A DNA stretch of 38,422 nucleotides, from the NCBI GenBank assembly GCA_937123825.1, contig CAKZKQ010000661.1, positions 1-38,422 of the forward strand. Direction: 5' to 3'. The position numbers and the translations under genes are program-made. Origin of the DNA: an uncultured Pseudomonadota bacterium (GTDB taxonomy: Bacteria; Myxococcota_A; Bradymonadia; Bradymonadales; GCA-2716585). Position 1 is the stretch's first letter. Each line of letters begins with the position of its first letter. This document shows, in pieces, positions 25,513 through 34,390 of this stretch. A model generated the notes under the pieces. That model had not been told where the DNA came from. It ran no database searches and worked only from the letters and a program-made list of their open reading frames with translations.

Positions 25513-26952
25513 CTACGGTTTCAGCGTTGCGCTCAGGCGCGCGTGTCGGGGGGCTTCGCTTGAGTGGCTTGGGTCATAGAGGTCGGTGTTGCGGTGGCTG
25601 GGGAAGGTCATTGTTATGGCGCCGTCTTTGATGACAATCTCCAAGGGGGCGTCGTCTTCAAAGGGGTCGCTCAAGGGACCGCCAGGCAGCAGCTTGCCAA
25701 GCTCGGCGGTGGCTGTGGATGCGCTGGGCCACTGGCCGCCGTGTTGGTGTTGGTAGAGGCGCGCGGCCACCATCCACAGAGTCATCCTCAGGTTGGCGCG
25801 GGCGCTGGTCTGCCCTTTGTCAAAGCTGGCGGTGTGACTCAAAGATATGATCTTGGCGGAGGGATCGAGCGAGTTGCTGAAGTCGTCGGCGACCTTCTGG
25901 TGATGCGCCGCGCGTGCTTTGTAAGACGGGGTGTCGATGCCATCAAGGACGCGGGTCCAGAAGGTGAAACAGGTGTTGGCGATGTTGCCGTAGAGGAGGC
26001 GCTCAAAGAGGTTGGGAGGGTTTTGGAAGGTCATGGACTCCATGGGACCCTGGATGAGGTCTTCTTCAGGGGCCAGAGTTGGCATGATGTAGAAAAACTC
26101 GGTCTGGTAGGCGCTGTGCATGGACCAGTGGCCGCGCTCCAATTGGTCCAGATCGAGCAGCAGCGGCCCCAACAGCTCTGCAGGCAAGGTGTTGTTCACC
26201 AACTCGCCGCGCAGGACCTCCAGAGCGTTGTCGAGCATATAAACCCCCAACATGGTCCCCAGAACACCAGCGCCGTGGCCCATGTCCTGCCCCATCCGTG
26301 CGACGGCCATGATTTTGGCCACTTGCTGCCCATGTGCCTTGCGGTGCCCATCGGCGTAGGCGTCGATGAGCATGGCTTTGGTCAATTCGATCAGCGGGAT
26401 CATCAGGCGCGGCTGGTCGGGCTTGTCGGGCTCGACGCTCCAAGGGTCCCAATAGCCCAGCGGACTGATCGCGTCGGCGCGCTTTGAGCCCTCCAGGATC
26501 TCTTTCATGGCAGGGCGCATCTGCACGATCCATCGACAGACCCCTTCGGTCAGGTGCAGCCCGGCAGCATCGTCGCTCGGCAGCCCCAGGTCCTGGACAC
26601 ACTGCGGGGGCGTTTGGGTGTTTTGGGGCTTGGCGGCCTCGGTTTTTTGCAGCGTGATGGACTTGATGGACTCACCAAGCGCTTTTTTGTCGTCCTCATC
26701 CTCAAGGCCTTTGTCCTGCGCCTTTGTGTAAGCCGCCTTGTAGAGGTCGGCCGCGCTGCCCGGGAGCCAGGAGGCGCCCTTGGGCGGCGCCGCCCGAGGC
26801 CACTGCCTGGCCTTGTGTGCTGTGGCCATCGCGTTGAATTGCTCGGTGTGATCCGTCGATCCTCGCCACCAAAGCGCTACCACGGTAATCACGATCAACG
26901 CGGCGCCGCCGCCCAGCCCGTACACCAGGGTCTTTGTTTTTGTTGAGGTCAT
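25513..26952 (-). CDS. Single-pass membrane protein, paralog B, family unknown
   Basis: A 479-residue protein: MTSTKTKTLVYGLGGGAALI, one transmembrane helix, then a large extracytoplasmic domain. It is paralogous to the gene at 16772-18244, sharing NAMATAHK after the helix, QDLGLPSDD, a GVCRWIVQM motif, GTMLGVYMLDNALEVLRGEL, and ANLRMTLWMVAARLYQHQHG-GQWPS near the end. The C-terminal part ends GAITMTFPSHRNTDLYDPS. No catalytic motif is visible. It is convergent with the pentapeptide gene (13-bp gap) and divergent from the MopE-like gene. The ATG at 26952, behind GGAG, is preferred to an upstream extension to 27081 because the helix follows directly. Confidence 0.75.
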   Translation of the reverse strand: MTSTKTKTLVYGLGGGAALIVITVVALWWRGSTDHTEQFNAMATAHKARQWPRAAPPKGASWLPGSAADLYKAAYTKAQDKGLEDEDDKKALGESIKSITLQKTEAAKPQNTQTPPQCVQDLGLPSDDAAGLHLTEGVCRWIVQMRPAMKEILEGSKRADAISPLGYWDPWSVEPDKPDQPRLMIPLIELTKAMLIDAYADGHRKAHGQQVAKIMAVARMGQDMGHGAGVLGTMLGVYMLDNALEVLRGELVNNTLPAELLGPLLLDLDQLERGHWSMHSAYQTEFFYIMPTLAPEEDLIQGPMESMTFQNPPNLFERLLYGNIANTCFTFWTRVLDGIDTPSYKARAAHHQKVADDFSNSLDPSAKIISLSHTASFDKGQTSARANLRMTLWMVAARLYQHQHGGQWPSASTATAELGKLLPGGPLSDPFEDDAPLEIVIKDGAITMTFPSHRNTDLYDPSHSSEAPRHARLSATLKP

Positions 26953-27387
26953 ATGCTCAGCTCCAAAATCTATGGCCAATGACGGATAACATTGTGTTTT
27001 GTTTTCTCCATCCGATACTCTGTCGTTGGGTGATGGCCTGGGACCCGCTGTGCAGACACGCGCGACGCCTTTCGTTGCCAAGCAAGTGCGATGACGCCAG
27101 CGGGGGTTTTCAGTGACTTTCCAGACCGTGATGACAGACTTTCAACCGTTATAATACAGCCATAACGAACATTCTTCATGTTGGCTTTTGTGCATGAAGG
27201 AAGCGTCTGTTAGAGTTTAACACGGCGACAGACGAATAAAGAGATGTGAGGCATGCCAATGTCGTGTTCCACCAGCGCCCTTTGAAAGGCGATCTCTGAG
27301 TGAACCGCGTGGCACAGCCGCTCTCCAATGTGGTCTGTTTGTGATCACGGCACCCTGTCAATTCCACAAGCAAGGGGTTCGAAAGAG
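26953..27387. other. Divergent intergenic region with promoter-like and inverted-repeat signals
   Basis: The region separates paralog B from the MopE-like gene. TATAAT lies at 27150-27155 and overlaps an inverted repeat CGTTAT (27147-27152) / ATAACG (27162-27167). A second hairpin, CTTCATG (27174-27180) / CATGAAG (27193-27199), lies downstream. No well-spaced -35 box was found. Both elements could be operators or 5' UTR structure for the + gene. Confidence 0.4.
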
Positions 27388-30015
27388 ATGGTCGGTTTTG
27401 GGGTAAAGCGTTCCATGGGGATCCTGTTGTTGTCGTTGGCCTTGTTTGGGCCGGGGTGCAACCTGGATTTCAACGTAGAAGACTTTCCCTTCCTGGGAGA
27501 TCTGCCTCCAGGGTGTGAAGACCGCGACGGCGACGGCTTTGGTTACGGTGCCGAGTGCCCCGAAGATGTCCCGTTGGATTGTCTGGATGAAGACTCTGAG
27601 GCGGGCCGGGCCACGTTCCCCGGCGCGACCGAAGTCTGCGATGGCCTCGACAACGACTGCGACGACGCCACCGACGAAGACGACAACGGCGATCCCCTCA
27701 GCCGCGCCTGTTACGAAGGCCCCGACAACGTGGTCGGCACCGGCATCTGCACCGCGGGCACCGAGGTCTGTCTCCAGGGCAGCTACGGCGAGTGCCGCGA
27801 TCAGGTCGTTCCCCGACAGCTTGAGGCCTGCAATGGTCTTGATGACGACTGCGACGGCGAGACCGACGAGGGCAACCCCGGCGGGGCGCAGGCGTGCTCC
27901 ACAGAGCTGCCCGGGCGCGGCGAAGCCGGACAAACCCAGGGTGCCGAAGGCGGCGAGATCGTTTGCGTGCAGACTTTTGAGGCCCAGGACGAAGAGTGCA
28001 ACGGTCTGGACGACGATTGCGACGGTGAGACCGACGAAGGCGAGGACGGTCAGGAGTTGGAACTGACATGTTACAACGGTCCTGACGGCACCGAGGGTGT
28101 TGGTCTGTGCCAGGCTGGCACGCGCGTGTGTCGCAATGCAGAGTTCAGCGATTGCGATGACGTTCGCCCCACCCCCGAGCTTTGCAACGGCCAGGATGAC
28201 GACTGCGACGGTGAGATCGATGAGGGCAACCCCGGCGCGGGCGTGGCCTGTGACGCCGATGCCCCAGGCCGCTGCCGCCCCGGCACCACCGTTTGCCTGC
28301 GCGGCACCGTGGTCTGCCAGTCCAACCTTGAGCGCATCGATGAGACCTGCAACGGTCAGGACGACGACTGCGACGGCATGACCGACGAGGGCCCCGGCGG
28401 CTTCCCCCTTCAAACCGATTGCTACGGCGGTCCTCAGGGGCGCGGCGGCGTTGGGGTGTGTGACCTTGGGGTCAGCGTCTGTGAAAACGGCACCTTTGGT
28501 GAGTGCGTCGGCGATGTCCTTCCCGGCGCCGAGGTCTGCGACGGTTTGGACAACGACTGTGATGGCAACACCGACGAAGACAGCCTGGGTCGTCCCCTGG
28601 CGCAGTCCTGTTATGAAGGCCCCGATGGCACAGCAGGCGTTGGGATTTGCCGCGCAGGTCAGGAGGTCTGCACCAACGGTGAGTTTGGTGAGTGTCAAGG
28701 GCAGCGCACGCCCGACGCGTTGGAGGTGTGCAACGGCAGCGACGACGACTGCGACGGCGAGACCGATGAAGGCGACAACGACCAGCCGCTGCAAGAGTCC
28801 TGCTATGAAGGGCCCGATGGCACCGTCAATGTGGGTCTCTGTGTCCCTGGCCGCAAAACCTGCATTCAGGGGACTTTTGGGGACTGCATCGGTGATGTGA
28901 CCCCCAACCCCGAGCTTTGCGACAACCAGGACAACGATTGCGACGGCAGCACCGATGAAGGCCCTGAAGGGTCGCCGTTGACCGAGCTGTGCTACGACTT
29001 TGATCAGGCCACTGCCGGTGTGGGTCAATGTCAGGTCGGCGAGCGGACCTGCACCGAGGGCGGTTTTGGGGAGTGTGACGGTCAGGTCGGCCCCGACCCT
29101 GAGTCGTGCGATCTGGTGGACAACGACTGCAATGGCGTCGTTGATGACGGTCTGGACAACATCGCCCCGTGTGGTGACTGCGGCATCGAGCAGTGCATTG
29201 ACGGCACAGTTGAGTGCATCAACCCCGACTTCAACGTTTGCGGCACCTGCGTCAACCTCGACGACGCGCCCGGCAGCAGCTGCGGCGCCCAGTGTGGCAC
29301 CTTTGCCTGCGCCCCCAATGATCAGCAAGCCGCCTGCCGCGATCGCATCTGCATCGGCGTCAGCACCACCATCCGCCTCTACAACTACGTCACCAACACC
29401 GACTCCATCGGCGCCTCCATCAGCGGCAATGACTACCCCGGCGGCCTCTTCTACGGCTTGGTGACGCCCTACATCCAGACCATCGCGGGCTCGTATGGGT
29501 TGCGTTTCTACTATCCACCCACCGCCGAGTCCGACCTCGAAAACCGGCTCTACGACGATCGGATGAACCTGGCGTTTGGCAAGGAGTACACCATGTTTTT
29601 GCTGGGCTCTTTCCTGGGCGAGCCCCAGGTCTCCTGGTCCCATCTGGTGGTCGAAGACGACAACACCGCAGTGCCCGACATGGTCAAGCTGCGCTTTGTC
29701 CACGCCCACAGCGCTGTGCCAGACAATGTCGATGTCTACCTTGATGGCGACCCCATCTTTGTAGACGTCAACCCGCGCTCGGTCACCGACTACACGATCC
29801 TCTCTCCGTTGGGTCGCACCATAACCGTGCGCGAGGCGGGCGCCGACCGGATCCTCTACGAAAAGACCTTCACCAACATTGTCCCGAACACTGAGGGCAT
29901 CCCCGGTGGTGAGGTCATCACGCTCATTTATCACCTGAGCGACCCCTTTGACACCGATAACCAGGATCTGCGCATCGAGCGTGACCTCTCGACCCAGATC
30001 ATCAACCTCTTCTGA
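27388..30015 (+). CDS. MopE-like Cys/Asp-repeat lipoprotein with DUF4397 domain
   Basis: An 875-residue exported protein with a lipoprotein-like signal (MVGFGVKRSMGILLLSLALF then GPGC, Cys24). Residues about 40-630 hold nine copies of a motif of the form CNGLDDDCDGETDEG or CDGLDNDCDG.TDE, spaced by Cys-containing linkers such as SCYEGPDGTAGVGICRAGQE. This is the putative metal-binding motif family that includes the Cu-binding MopE of methanotrophs. A Cys-rich junction (PCGDCGIEQC .. CGTCVN .. SCGAQCGTFACA) leads to a DUF4397-like C-terminal domain (about 680-860; KLRFVHAHSAVPDNVDVYLD). Acidic motifs suggest calcium or copper binding; the metal is not known. Start ATG at 27388 with AAGGGG at 27372-27377. 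A strong terminator follows. Confidence 0.9.
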   Translation: MVGFGVKRSMGILLLSLALFGPGCNLDFNVEDFPFLGDLPPGCEDRDGDGFGYGAECPEDVPLDCLDEDSEAGRATFPGATEVCDGLDNDCDDATDEDDNGDPLSRACYEGPDNVVGTGICTAGTEVCLQGSYGECRDQVVPRQLEACNGLDDDCDGETDEGNPGGAQACSTELPGRGEAGQTQGAEGGEIVCVQTFEAQDEECNGLDDDCDGETDEGEDGQELELTCYNGPDGTEGVGLCQAGTRVCRNAEFSDCDDVRPTPELCNGQDDDCDGEIDEGNPGAGVACDADAPGRCRPGTTVCLRGTVVCQSNLERIDETCNGQDDDCDGMTDEGPGGFPLQTDCYGGPQGRGGVGVCDLGVSVCENGTFGECVGDVLPGAEVCDGLDNDCDGNTDEDSLGRPLAQSCYEGPDGTAGVGICRAGQEVCTNGEFGECQGQRTPDALEVCNGSDDDCDGETDEGDNDQPLQESCYEGPDGTVNVGLCVPGRKTCIQGTFGDCIGDVTPNPELCDNQDNDCDGSTDEGPEGSPLTELCYDFDQATAGVGQCQVGERTCTEGGFGECDGQVGPDPESCDLVDNDCNGVVDDGLDNIAPCGDCGIEQCIDGTVECINPDFNVCGTCVNLDDAPGSSCGAQCGTFACAPNDQQAACRDRICIGVSTTIRLYNYVTNTDSIGASISGNDYPGGLFYGLVTPYIQTIAGSYGLRFYYPPTAESDLENRLYDDRMNLAFGKEYTMFLLGSFLGEPQVSWSHLVVEDDNTAVPDMVKLRFVHAHSAVPDNVDVYLDGDPIFVDVNPRSVTDYTILSPLGRTITVREAGADRILYEKTFTNIVPNTEGIPGGEVITLIYHLSDPFDTDNQDLRIERDLSTQIINLF

Positions 30016-30049
30016 GACCAAACGGGTGCCATTGGGCCCTTAAAACATC

Positions 30050-30077
30050 AAAACCTCGCCGTTTAGAGCGAGGTTTT
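30050..30077. terminator. Bidirectional intrinsic terminator
   Basis: AAAACCTCGC (30050-30059) and GCGAGGTTTT (30068-30077) form a perfect 10-bp stem with an 8-nt loop. T-rich sequence (TTTTGTCGTTTT) follows on the + strand and A-rich sequence on the other side. It lies between the convergent MopE-like and SDR genes and can serve both. Confidence 0.85.
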
Positions 30078-30126
30078 GTCGTTTTGGGGCCCGGTTTGTC
30101 TGCGGTTTGCCCGCGCAGGGCATCGC

Positions 30127-30909
30127 TCAGAGGGACAAGCGCTTGAAGATGCCCTCGGGGATGGACTTGATCACACCCATGATGCCCGCCCAGAACGGTG
30201 GATAGTAGAGCGTGTTGGTCCCGCGCGAGGCCGCCTTCACAATGGCCGCCGCCGCGCTGCGCGGTGACGCGATGGGGATGCCCGTCTCCATGCCGAAGGT
30301 CATGCGCGTGTCGATGAAGCCAAGCTTCACCGTCACCACATGCACGTTGTCCTTAAAGAGCCTGTTGCGCAGCCCCTGCAAATAGAGCGTGAACGCCCCC
30401 TTGGCGCTGCCATAAAAGTAGTTGCTGGCGCGCCCCCGATCCCCGGCCACCGACGAGATCCCGACAATGGCGCCCTGACCCTCTTTGACCATGTGCGCGG
30501 CCAGCGCCTCACAGATGGACACCGCGCCGGTGTAGTTGATGTCAATGACCTTATGGGCGCTCTCAAAGGACTCCTGGCTGTCCTCCTGTTGCCCCATCTC
30601 GCCAAATGCCAGCAGCGCCACCCCAATCGGCCCCAGCGCCTTGCTGACCTCCTTGACCAGACCCGGATGGGCATCAAAATCGGTGGCGTCAAAGGCGATG
30701 GCCAGTGTTGGCACCTGATGGCGGACCTTCAGGTCGTCGGCCAGACGCTGTGCCTCCTGCTGCTTGCGCGCCGCCACACACACAGGGCGGCCCTGCTGGG
30801 CATAAAGGCGCGCGGTGGCACGGGCGATGGGGGAGGTGGCCCCCAAAATGAGCGCGGCGCCTCCATGGGCGCTGCGCGGCGGTGCATCTTGGTGTGGGGT
30901 GGTGCTCAT
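30127..30909 (-). CDS. SDR-family oxidoreductase, DprE2-like
   Basis: A 260-residue classical short-chain dehydrogenase. The cofactor loop is LILGATSPIA (20-29), as in decaprenylphosphoryl-2-keto-ribose reductase (DprE2, Rv3791) homologs rather than the usual TGxxxGIG. The catalytic residues are S152/S153 (GISSVAG), Y166 and K170 in YFYGSAK, with N125 in DINYTG. It should reduce a keto group with NAD(P)H. The true substrate is unknown; no DprE1 partner, arabinan or lipid-linked sugar gene is visible. The ATG at 30909 has no clear ribosome-binding site. Convergent with the MopE-like gene across the terminator. Confidence 0.88.
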   Translation of the reverse strand: MSTTPHQDAPPRSAHGGAALILGATSPIARATARLYAQQGRPVCVAARKQQEAQRLADDLKVRHQVPTLAIAFDATDFDAHPGLVKEVSKALGPIGVALLAFGEMGQQEDSQESFESAHKVIDINYTGAVSICEALAAHMVKEGQGAIVGISSVAGDRGRASNYFYGSAKGAFTLYLQGLRNRLFKDNVHVVTVKLGFIDTRMTFGMETGIPIASPRSAAAAIVKAASRGTNTLYYPPFWAGIMGVIKSIPEGIFKRLSL

Positions 30910-31261
30910 AAGCTACACTGAACGCTAGAAAACAATGCGGGTGCAGGGTTGGGTCCTGCGCGGGGGTTTGGGGGCAAGGCCCCCAGCCGGAGCGTCCCAA
31001 GGTGCATCAAACCGCAACATCGAGCAACGCCCAGCGGCAATTTTATCCACCCACGGGCCGGCTTTGGCCCGGCTCGCTGCGCTCACCTCAATTATAGAGA
31101 ATCTCAAGGTCTAAGAGATGGCACTTTCCAGTGTCCATCTCTTGAGAGTCACTGTCGTGACTCCAAGCCTTTCGATTCTCTCCCTCGACACCATCGTGCT
31201 CGCCGGAACTCGGTTCCAATTGTCAGACACAACCTAGCCAGACACCGCGCCAAAGATGCGC
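30910..31261. other. Intergenic region with hairpins, no gene seen
   Basis: No gene was recognised. A GGGGGC/GCCCCC hairpin lies at 30970-30984. A nested structure at 31096-31181 is described separately. It lies between the creatininase stop and the SDR start (both -), so it holds the SDR promoter and the 3' end of the operon. Confidence 0.4.
31096..31181. ncRNA. Candidate structured element: three-stem junction
   Basis: An outer stem AGAGAATC (31096-31103) / GATTCTCT (31174-31181) encloses two hairpins. The first is AAGAGATGG (31113-31121) / CCATCTCTT (31135-31143), extended inward by CAC/GTG with one bulge. The second is GAGTCAC (31146-31152) / GTGACTC (31157-31163) with a 4-nt loop. All three stems are perfect as listed. 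It could be an RNA, a terminator complex for the creatininase operon, or a small palindromic element; nothing shows transcription. The strand is unresolved because the pairing is symmetric. Confidence 0.4.
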
Positions 31262-32248
31262 TCACCACACCTGGCTCTTGTAACCCACGGCGCGCTCAAA
31301 GGCTTTGGAGATGGGCGAGAAGGTAAAGACCCAGCGAACCTTCCAGAGCGGGGAGTGGCAGTCTTCAAGGGAGCGCTGGCCCTTCCAGACCTCTTCGAGG
31401 GCGTTGGCGGTGTGGTTGGCGAAGGCTTCGAGCATCTCCTGGCCCGCCTCGGCGCTGGCCACCGCCGGTTTGCCCGAGTACGTCCACGTCTCGTAAAACT
31501 TCAGCTTGTGCTTAAAGCCTCTGAAAAGCTCCCCCAGCGACGGCTTGCCCGACGTCAGCGGCTTGTGGCCGCCTTCCTCAAGGACCGTGTTGACCGTTCG
31601 CCTGGGCAAGGCCTCGTAGGCTTTGTCCACGTATTCGCCCAGCAAGTGGAGCATCATGGAGGTCTCCACCGCGCCGCCGTGGGTGTCGCCCTCAAGGTCA
31701 GCGCGGGTGATGCCGCCCATGCCCTCGACCACGTCGGCCACATCGGTGTTGCCGCCGGTCAAGAGGTTGATCAGCAACGAAAAGGCCGAGACCATCTTGG
31801 TGTTGTGACGCCGGTTGACCCGGTGGCAGGCCTCCTCAATGGCCACAAAGTGTCTGGGGCCGCCGTGGAAGCTGGCCACCCAGATGTGCTCAAAGCCCTG
31901 CGCCGCCAGACTCCGACCCATGTCCTCCAGCACCCGCACGATGGTTGAGGTGCGGAAGGCCACAGAGCCGGGCTGGGGCACCACGTCTGCCGCCACGTAG
32001 ATCGGCGGCAGGTGCACAAACTCAAGGTTTGGGTTGCGCTCCGAGAGGATCTCCATGGTCCGCACCGAGATGCACTCGGCCTCATGGTTGTCCGTGATGA
32101 CCGGCAAGTGCGGCCCGTGGACCTCCAGCGGGGAGCAGGTGACCATCACCACCGTGTTCTTGCGGTCCATGGCCTTAAAGTCCGCCCCGGTCAGGTACTG
32201 CCACTGGCGGACCCGGGCGGTGGTGTTCTCGTGAGGATACTTGCTCAT
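31262..32248 (-). CDS. Creatininase-family hydrolase
   Basis: A 328-residue metal-dependent amidohydrolase of the creatininase fold. Ligand motifs are CSPLEVHGPHLPVITD (38-53; E42, H44, H47, D53), SFHGGPRHF (near the usual HGGN) and GDTHGGAVETSMM (His and Glu of the HxGxxETS motif). The family includes creatininase, MftE of mycofactocin and FAPy deformylases, so the substrate is open. It begins six bases after the stop of the sphingosine-phosphate-lyase-like gene on the same strand, so the two are cotranscribed and probably act in one pathway. No mycofactocin genes are present. The TetR gene lies upstream of both. Confidence 0.88.
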   Translation of the reverse strand: MSKYPHENTTARVRQWQYLTGADFKAMDRKNTVVMVTCSPLEVHGPHLPVITDNHEAECISVRTMEILSERNPNLEFVHLPPIYVAADVVPQPGSVAFRTSTIVRVLEDMGRSLAAQGFEHIWVASFHGGPRHFVAIEEACHRVNRRHNTKMVSAFSLLINLLTGGNTDVADVVEGMGGITRADLEGDTHGGAVETSMMLHLLGEYVDKAYEALPRRTVNTVLEEGGHKPLTSGKPSLGELFRGFKHKLKFYETWTYSGKPAVASAEAGQEMLEAFANHTANALEEVWKGQRSLEDCHSPLWKVRWVFTFSPISKAFERAVGYKSQVW

Positions 32249-32254
32249 GGTGCG

Positions 32255-33706
32255 TCACCCCTTGGAAGGACGGAAGAGCTGGCCCATGAAGGTGATCAGC
32301 ATGGGCTCCTTGAGTTTGGGAGGCAGGATGTTGAGGACCTCGTTGATGGTGGCCATGCGCTCGGGCAGCGAAGCGCCCTGCACGCCCAGCATGCCCATGA
32401 AGCCTTCGATGACCTCGGGGCCCAGATCCGAGGGGTTCATCGCGCCGATCTGACCTTCGAGCATGGCCGCCATCTGGCCGGAGGGCAGCGCCTTGGCCGC
32501 CTCGACGCTCTCGGCCAGGGCCTGGAGGAAGGGCTCAACCAGGTGGGCGTTGCCCGGGCTGATGGAGATGTGGATGTTTTCTTTGTGGTTTTCACCAAAG
32601 GCAAACTGGGGCTGGATGTACCAACCGCGCTCGCTCATCTCGTCGGCGATGTGGAAGACGCTGGCCTGGCTTGAGGTGAAGGCCAGCATGCAGAAGTCGG
32701 GCCTGCTGACGATGTCCAGGCCGTCGATGGCCGCGATGCCTTCCTTGATGGCGGCGGTGGCGTCGAGCACGCTCTGGGCAAGCTCCATGTAGCCCTCATC
32801 ACCGAGGCCGTTGAGCACAGCCCAGGCCGCCGCCAGCGGTCCGCCCGACTTGCTGCTCTGCACCGCCATGTTGATGATCGTGTAGCCCGTCCACTCATCG
32901 CAGGCAAAGGCGTGGTGCTGGCGCAGCTCGGGTCTGGCGTAGAGGATCACCGAGGCGCCCTTGGGCGTAAAGGCGTACTTGTGCAGGTCCATCGAGATGG
33001 AGGTCACGCCGGGGACCGAGAAATCAAAGGCCGGCACGTCCGCGCCCAGGCGCTTGAAGAAGGGCAGCAGCCAGCCGCCCACGCACGCGTCCACATGGAA
33101 GAGCAGACCTGCGTCCTTGGCGATCCCCGCCAGTTCTTCAATCGGATCCACGACGCCGTGGGCGTAGGAGGGCGAAGAGCCGACCATCAGCACGGTGTTG
33201 TCGTTGATGGCCGCCTTCATGGCCGAGGGGACCGCGCGCATCGTCTCGGGGTTGACCGGGACGTTGATGAGCTTCAGGCCGAGGTAATGGGCCGCCTTGT
33301 GGAAGGCCGCGTGGGCCGTGGTCGGCAGGATCATCTCGGGGGTCTCGGTGTGGGGCTTGTGGATTTTTGCCCACTCGCGCGCCGACTTGTCCGCCAGCAT
33401 GATGCTCTCGGTGCCGCCGCTGGTGAAGGTGCCCACGGTGGACTCGGCGCCGCCAAGGTGGCCAGCGGCGAGGGCCATCACCTCGTTCTCCAGGCGCATC
33501 AGGCTGGGGAAGGCGGTCGGGTCGAGGCCGTTCTCGCTCAGGTACATGGCGAAGGCGCGCTTGCCGATCATTTCGGCCTTCTTGCCCGCGTTGTAAACGT
33601 AGCCAAAGGCCTTGCCGCCGCGCCACTTCAGGTCGTTCTGGCGGTAGGTCTCAAGTTGCTCAAAGAGTGCGTCTTCCTGGGTGCCTTGTGCGGGGAGCTT
33701 GAACAT
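32255..33706 (-). CDS. PLP-dependent sphingosine-1-phosphate-lyase-like enzyme
   Basis: A 483-residue group II PLP decarboxylase-fold protein. The PLP Schiff-base Lys is K243 in SISMDLHKYAFTPKGAS. D206 in FHVDACVGG stacks on the cofactor ring, and TSGGTESIM (95-103) is the phosphate-binding loop. The sequence HKYAF.PKGASVILY and the N-terminal GKAFGYVYNAG match sphinganine-1-phosphate aldolase more than glutamate decarboxylase. It would cleave a C-C or C-C(O) bond of a phosphorylated amino alcohol or decarboxylate an amino acid. Whether the organism makes sphingolipids is not shown here. Start ATG at 33706 behind GAGG. Operon with the creatininase gene; the TetR gene ends 72 bp upstream. Confidence 0.87.
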   Translation of the reverse strand: MFKLPAQGTQEDALFEQLETYRQNDLKWRGGKAFGYVYNAGKKAEMIGKRAFAMYLSENGLDPTAFPSLMRLENEVMALAAGHLGGAESTVGTFTSGGTESIMLADKSAREWAKIHKPHTETPEMILPTTAHAAFHKAAHYLGLKLINVPVNPETMRAVPSAMKAAINDNTVLMVGSSPSYAHGVVDPIEELAGIAKDAGLLFHVDACVGGWLLPFFKRLGADVPAFDFSVPGVTSISMDLHKYAFTPKGASVILYARPELRQHHAFACDEWTGYTIINMAVQSSKSGGPLAAAWAVLNGLGDEGYMELAQSVLDATAAIKEGIAAIDGLDIVSRPDFCMLAFTSSQASVFHIADEMSERGWYIQPQFAFGENHKENIHISISPGNAHLVEPFLQALAESVEAAKALPSGQMAAMLEGQIGAMNPSDLGPEVIEGFMGMLGVQGASLPERMATINEVLNILPPKLKEPMLITFMGQLFRPSKG

Positions 33707-33778
33707 GTCGGGGCCTCTTTTGGGGTTTGGGTCAGCGTGATTGTTTGTATGAATGCGTTTCTTGAACTCGATCTTCGG

Positions 33779-34372
33779 TCAGTGGGGCGGCCGCAGCGGC
33801 CCGCGCTCCAAAAGCGCAAAAGCCTGCTCGCCGATGGCCCTCAAGTCGCCCTGCGCGTCGGCCTGAAACCACCGCCGCAGCACCACCCGGACCAACCCCA
33901 CAACCGCGCCCGCCCAGACCTGGGCGTGCATCTGGTGGCTGCCGTCGTCGCGGCTGTCGGCGACCAACTCTTCAAACATGACCTGCTCCCAGGACTGGTC
34001 CAGTTGGAGGTCGTAAGCCATCAGATTCTTGGATGAGACCGTCACCCGGTGCTGCGCCAACGCCAACTCGCGCTGCGCCATCAACTGGGTTGACATCTCC
34101 AGGCACGCCGCGCGCAGCCTGGGATACCCCCTGGGCACGTTCTGCAAGCCGCCCATCATCACCTTGAAGAGCCCCAGGCGCTCCTCTTGATTGGCAAAGA
34201 AGGCCGCCTCTTTGGTCTCAAAGTAACGGAAGAAGGTCCGGCGCGAGACGCCCGCCGCCTGCGCCACCGCGTCCACGGTGGTCTCATCGAAACCATCGCG
34301 CAGGAAAAGCTCCAGGGCGGCCTGGGCGATGTGGGCGCGGTTGCGCAGCCTGTTTCTTTCCTGAAGGTTCAT
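33779..34372 (-). CDS. TetR-family transcriptional regulator
   Basis: A 197-residue regulator. The N-terminal DNA-binding domain reads MNLQERNRLRNRAHIAQAAL, then LFLRDGFDETTVDAVAQAAG and VSRRTFFRYFETKEAAFFA, the standard TetR helix-turn-helix. The C-terminal ligand domain is helical and diverged. ATG at 34372 is taken as the start because it matches the usual family N-terminus; a GTG at 34390 would add six residues and neither has a clear ribosome-binding site. Palindromic operator candidates lie upstream at 34462-34494. It lies 72 bp upstream of the lyase-like gene on the same strand and probably controls the operon. Confidence 0.9.
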   Translation of the reverse strand: MNLQERNRLRNRAHIAQAALELFLRDGFDETTVDAVAQAAGVSRRTFFRYFETKEAAFFANQEERLGLFKVMMGGLQNVPRGYPRLRAACLEMSTQLMAQRELALAQHRVTVSSKNLMAYDLQLDQSWEQVMFEELVADSRDDGSHQMHAQVWAGAVVGLVRVVLRRWFQADAQGDLRAIGEQAFALLERGPLRPPH

Positions 34373-34390
34373 CGGGGCTGTGGCGCCCAC

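Noticed and set aside
27358..30021. Long open frame on the - strand opposite the MopE-like gene
   Set aside because: Ala/Val-rich shadow of the Cys/Asp repeat; the + strand has the clear repeats and signal peptide.
31174..31200. tRNA end (TTCGATTC followed by CACCA-like bases)
   Set aside because: The T-stem does not pair, the acceptor stem is missing and the surrounding stems do not fit a tRNA.
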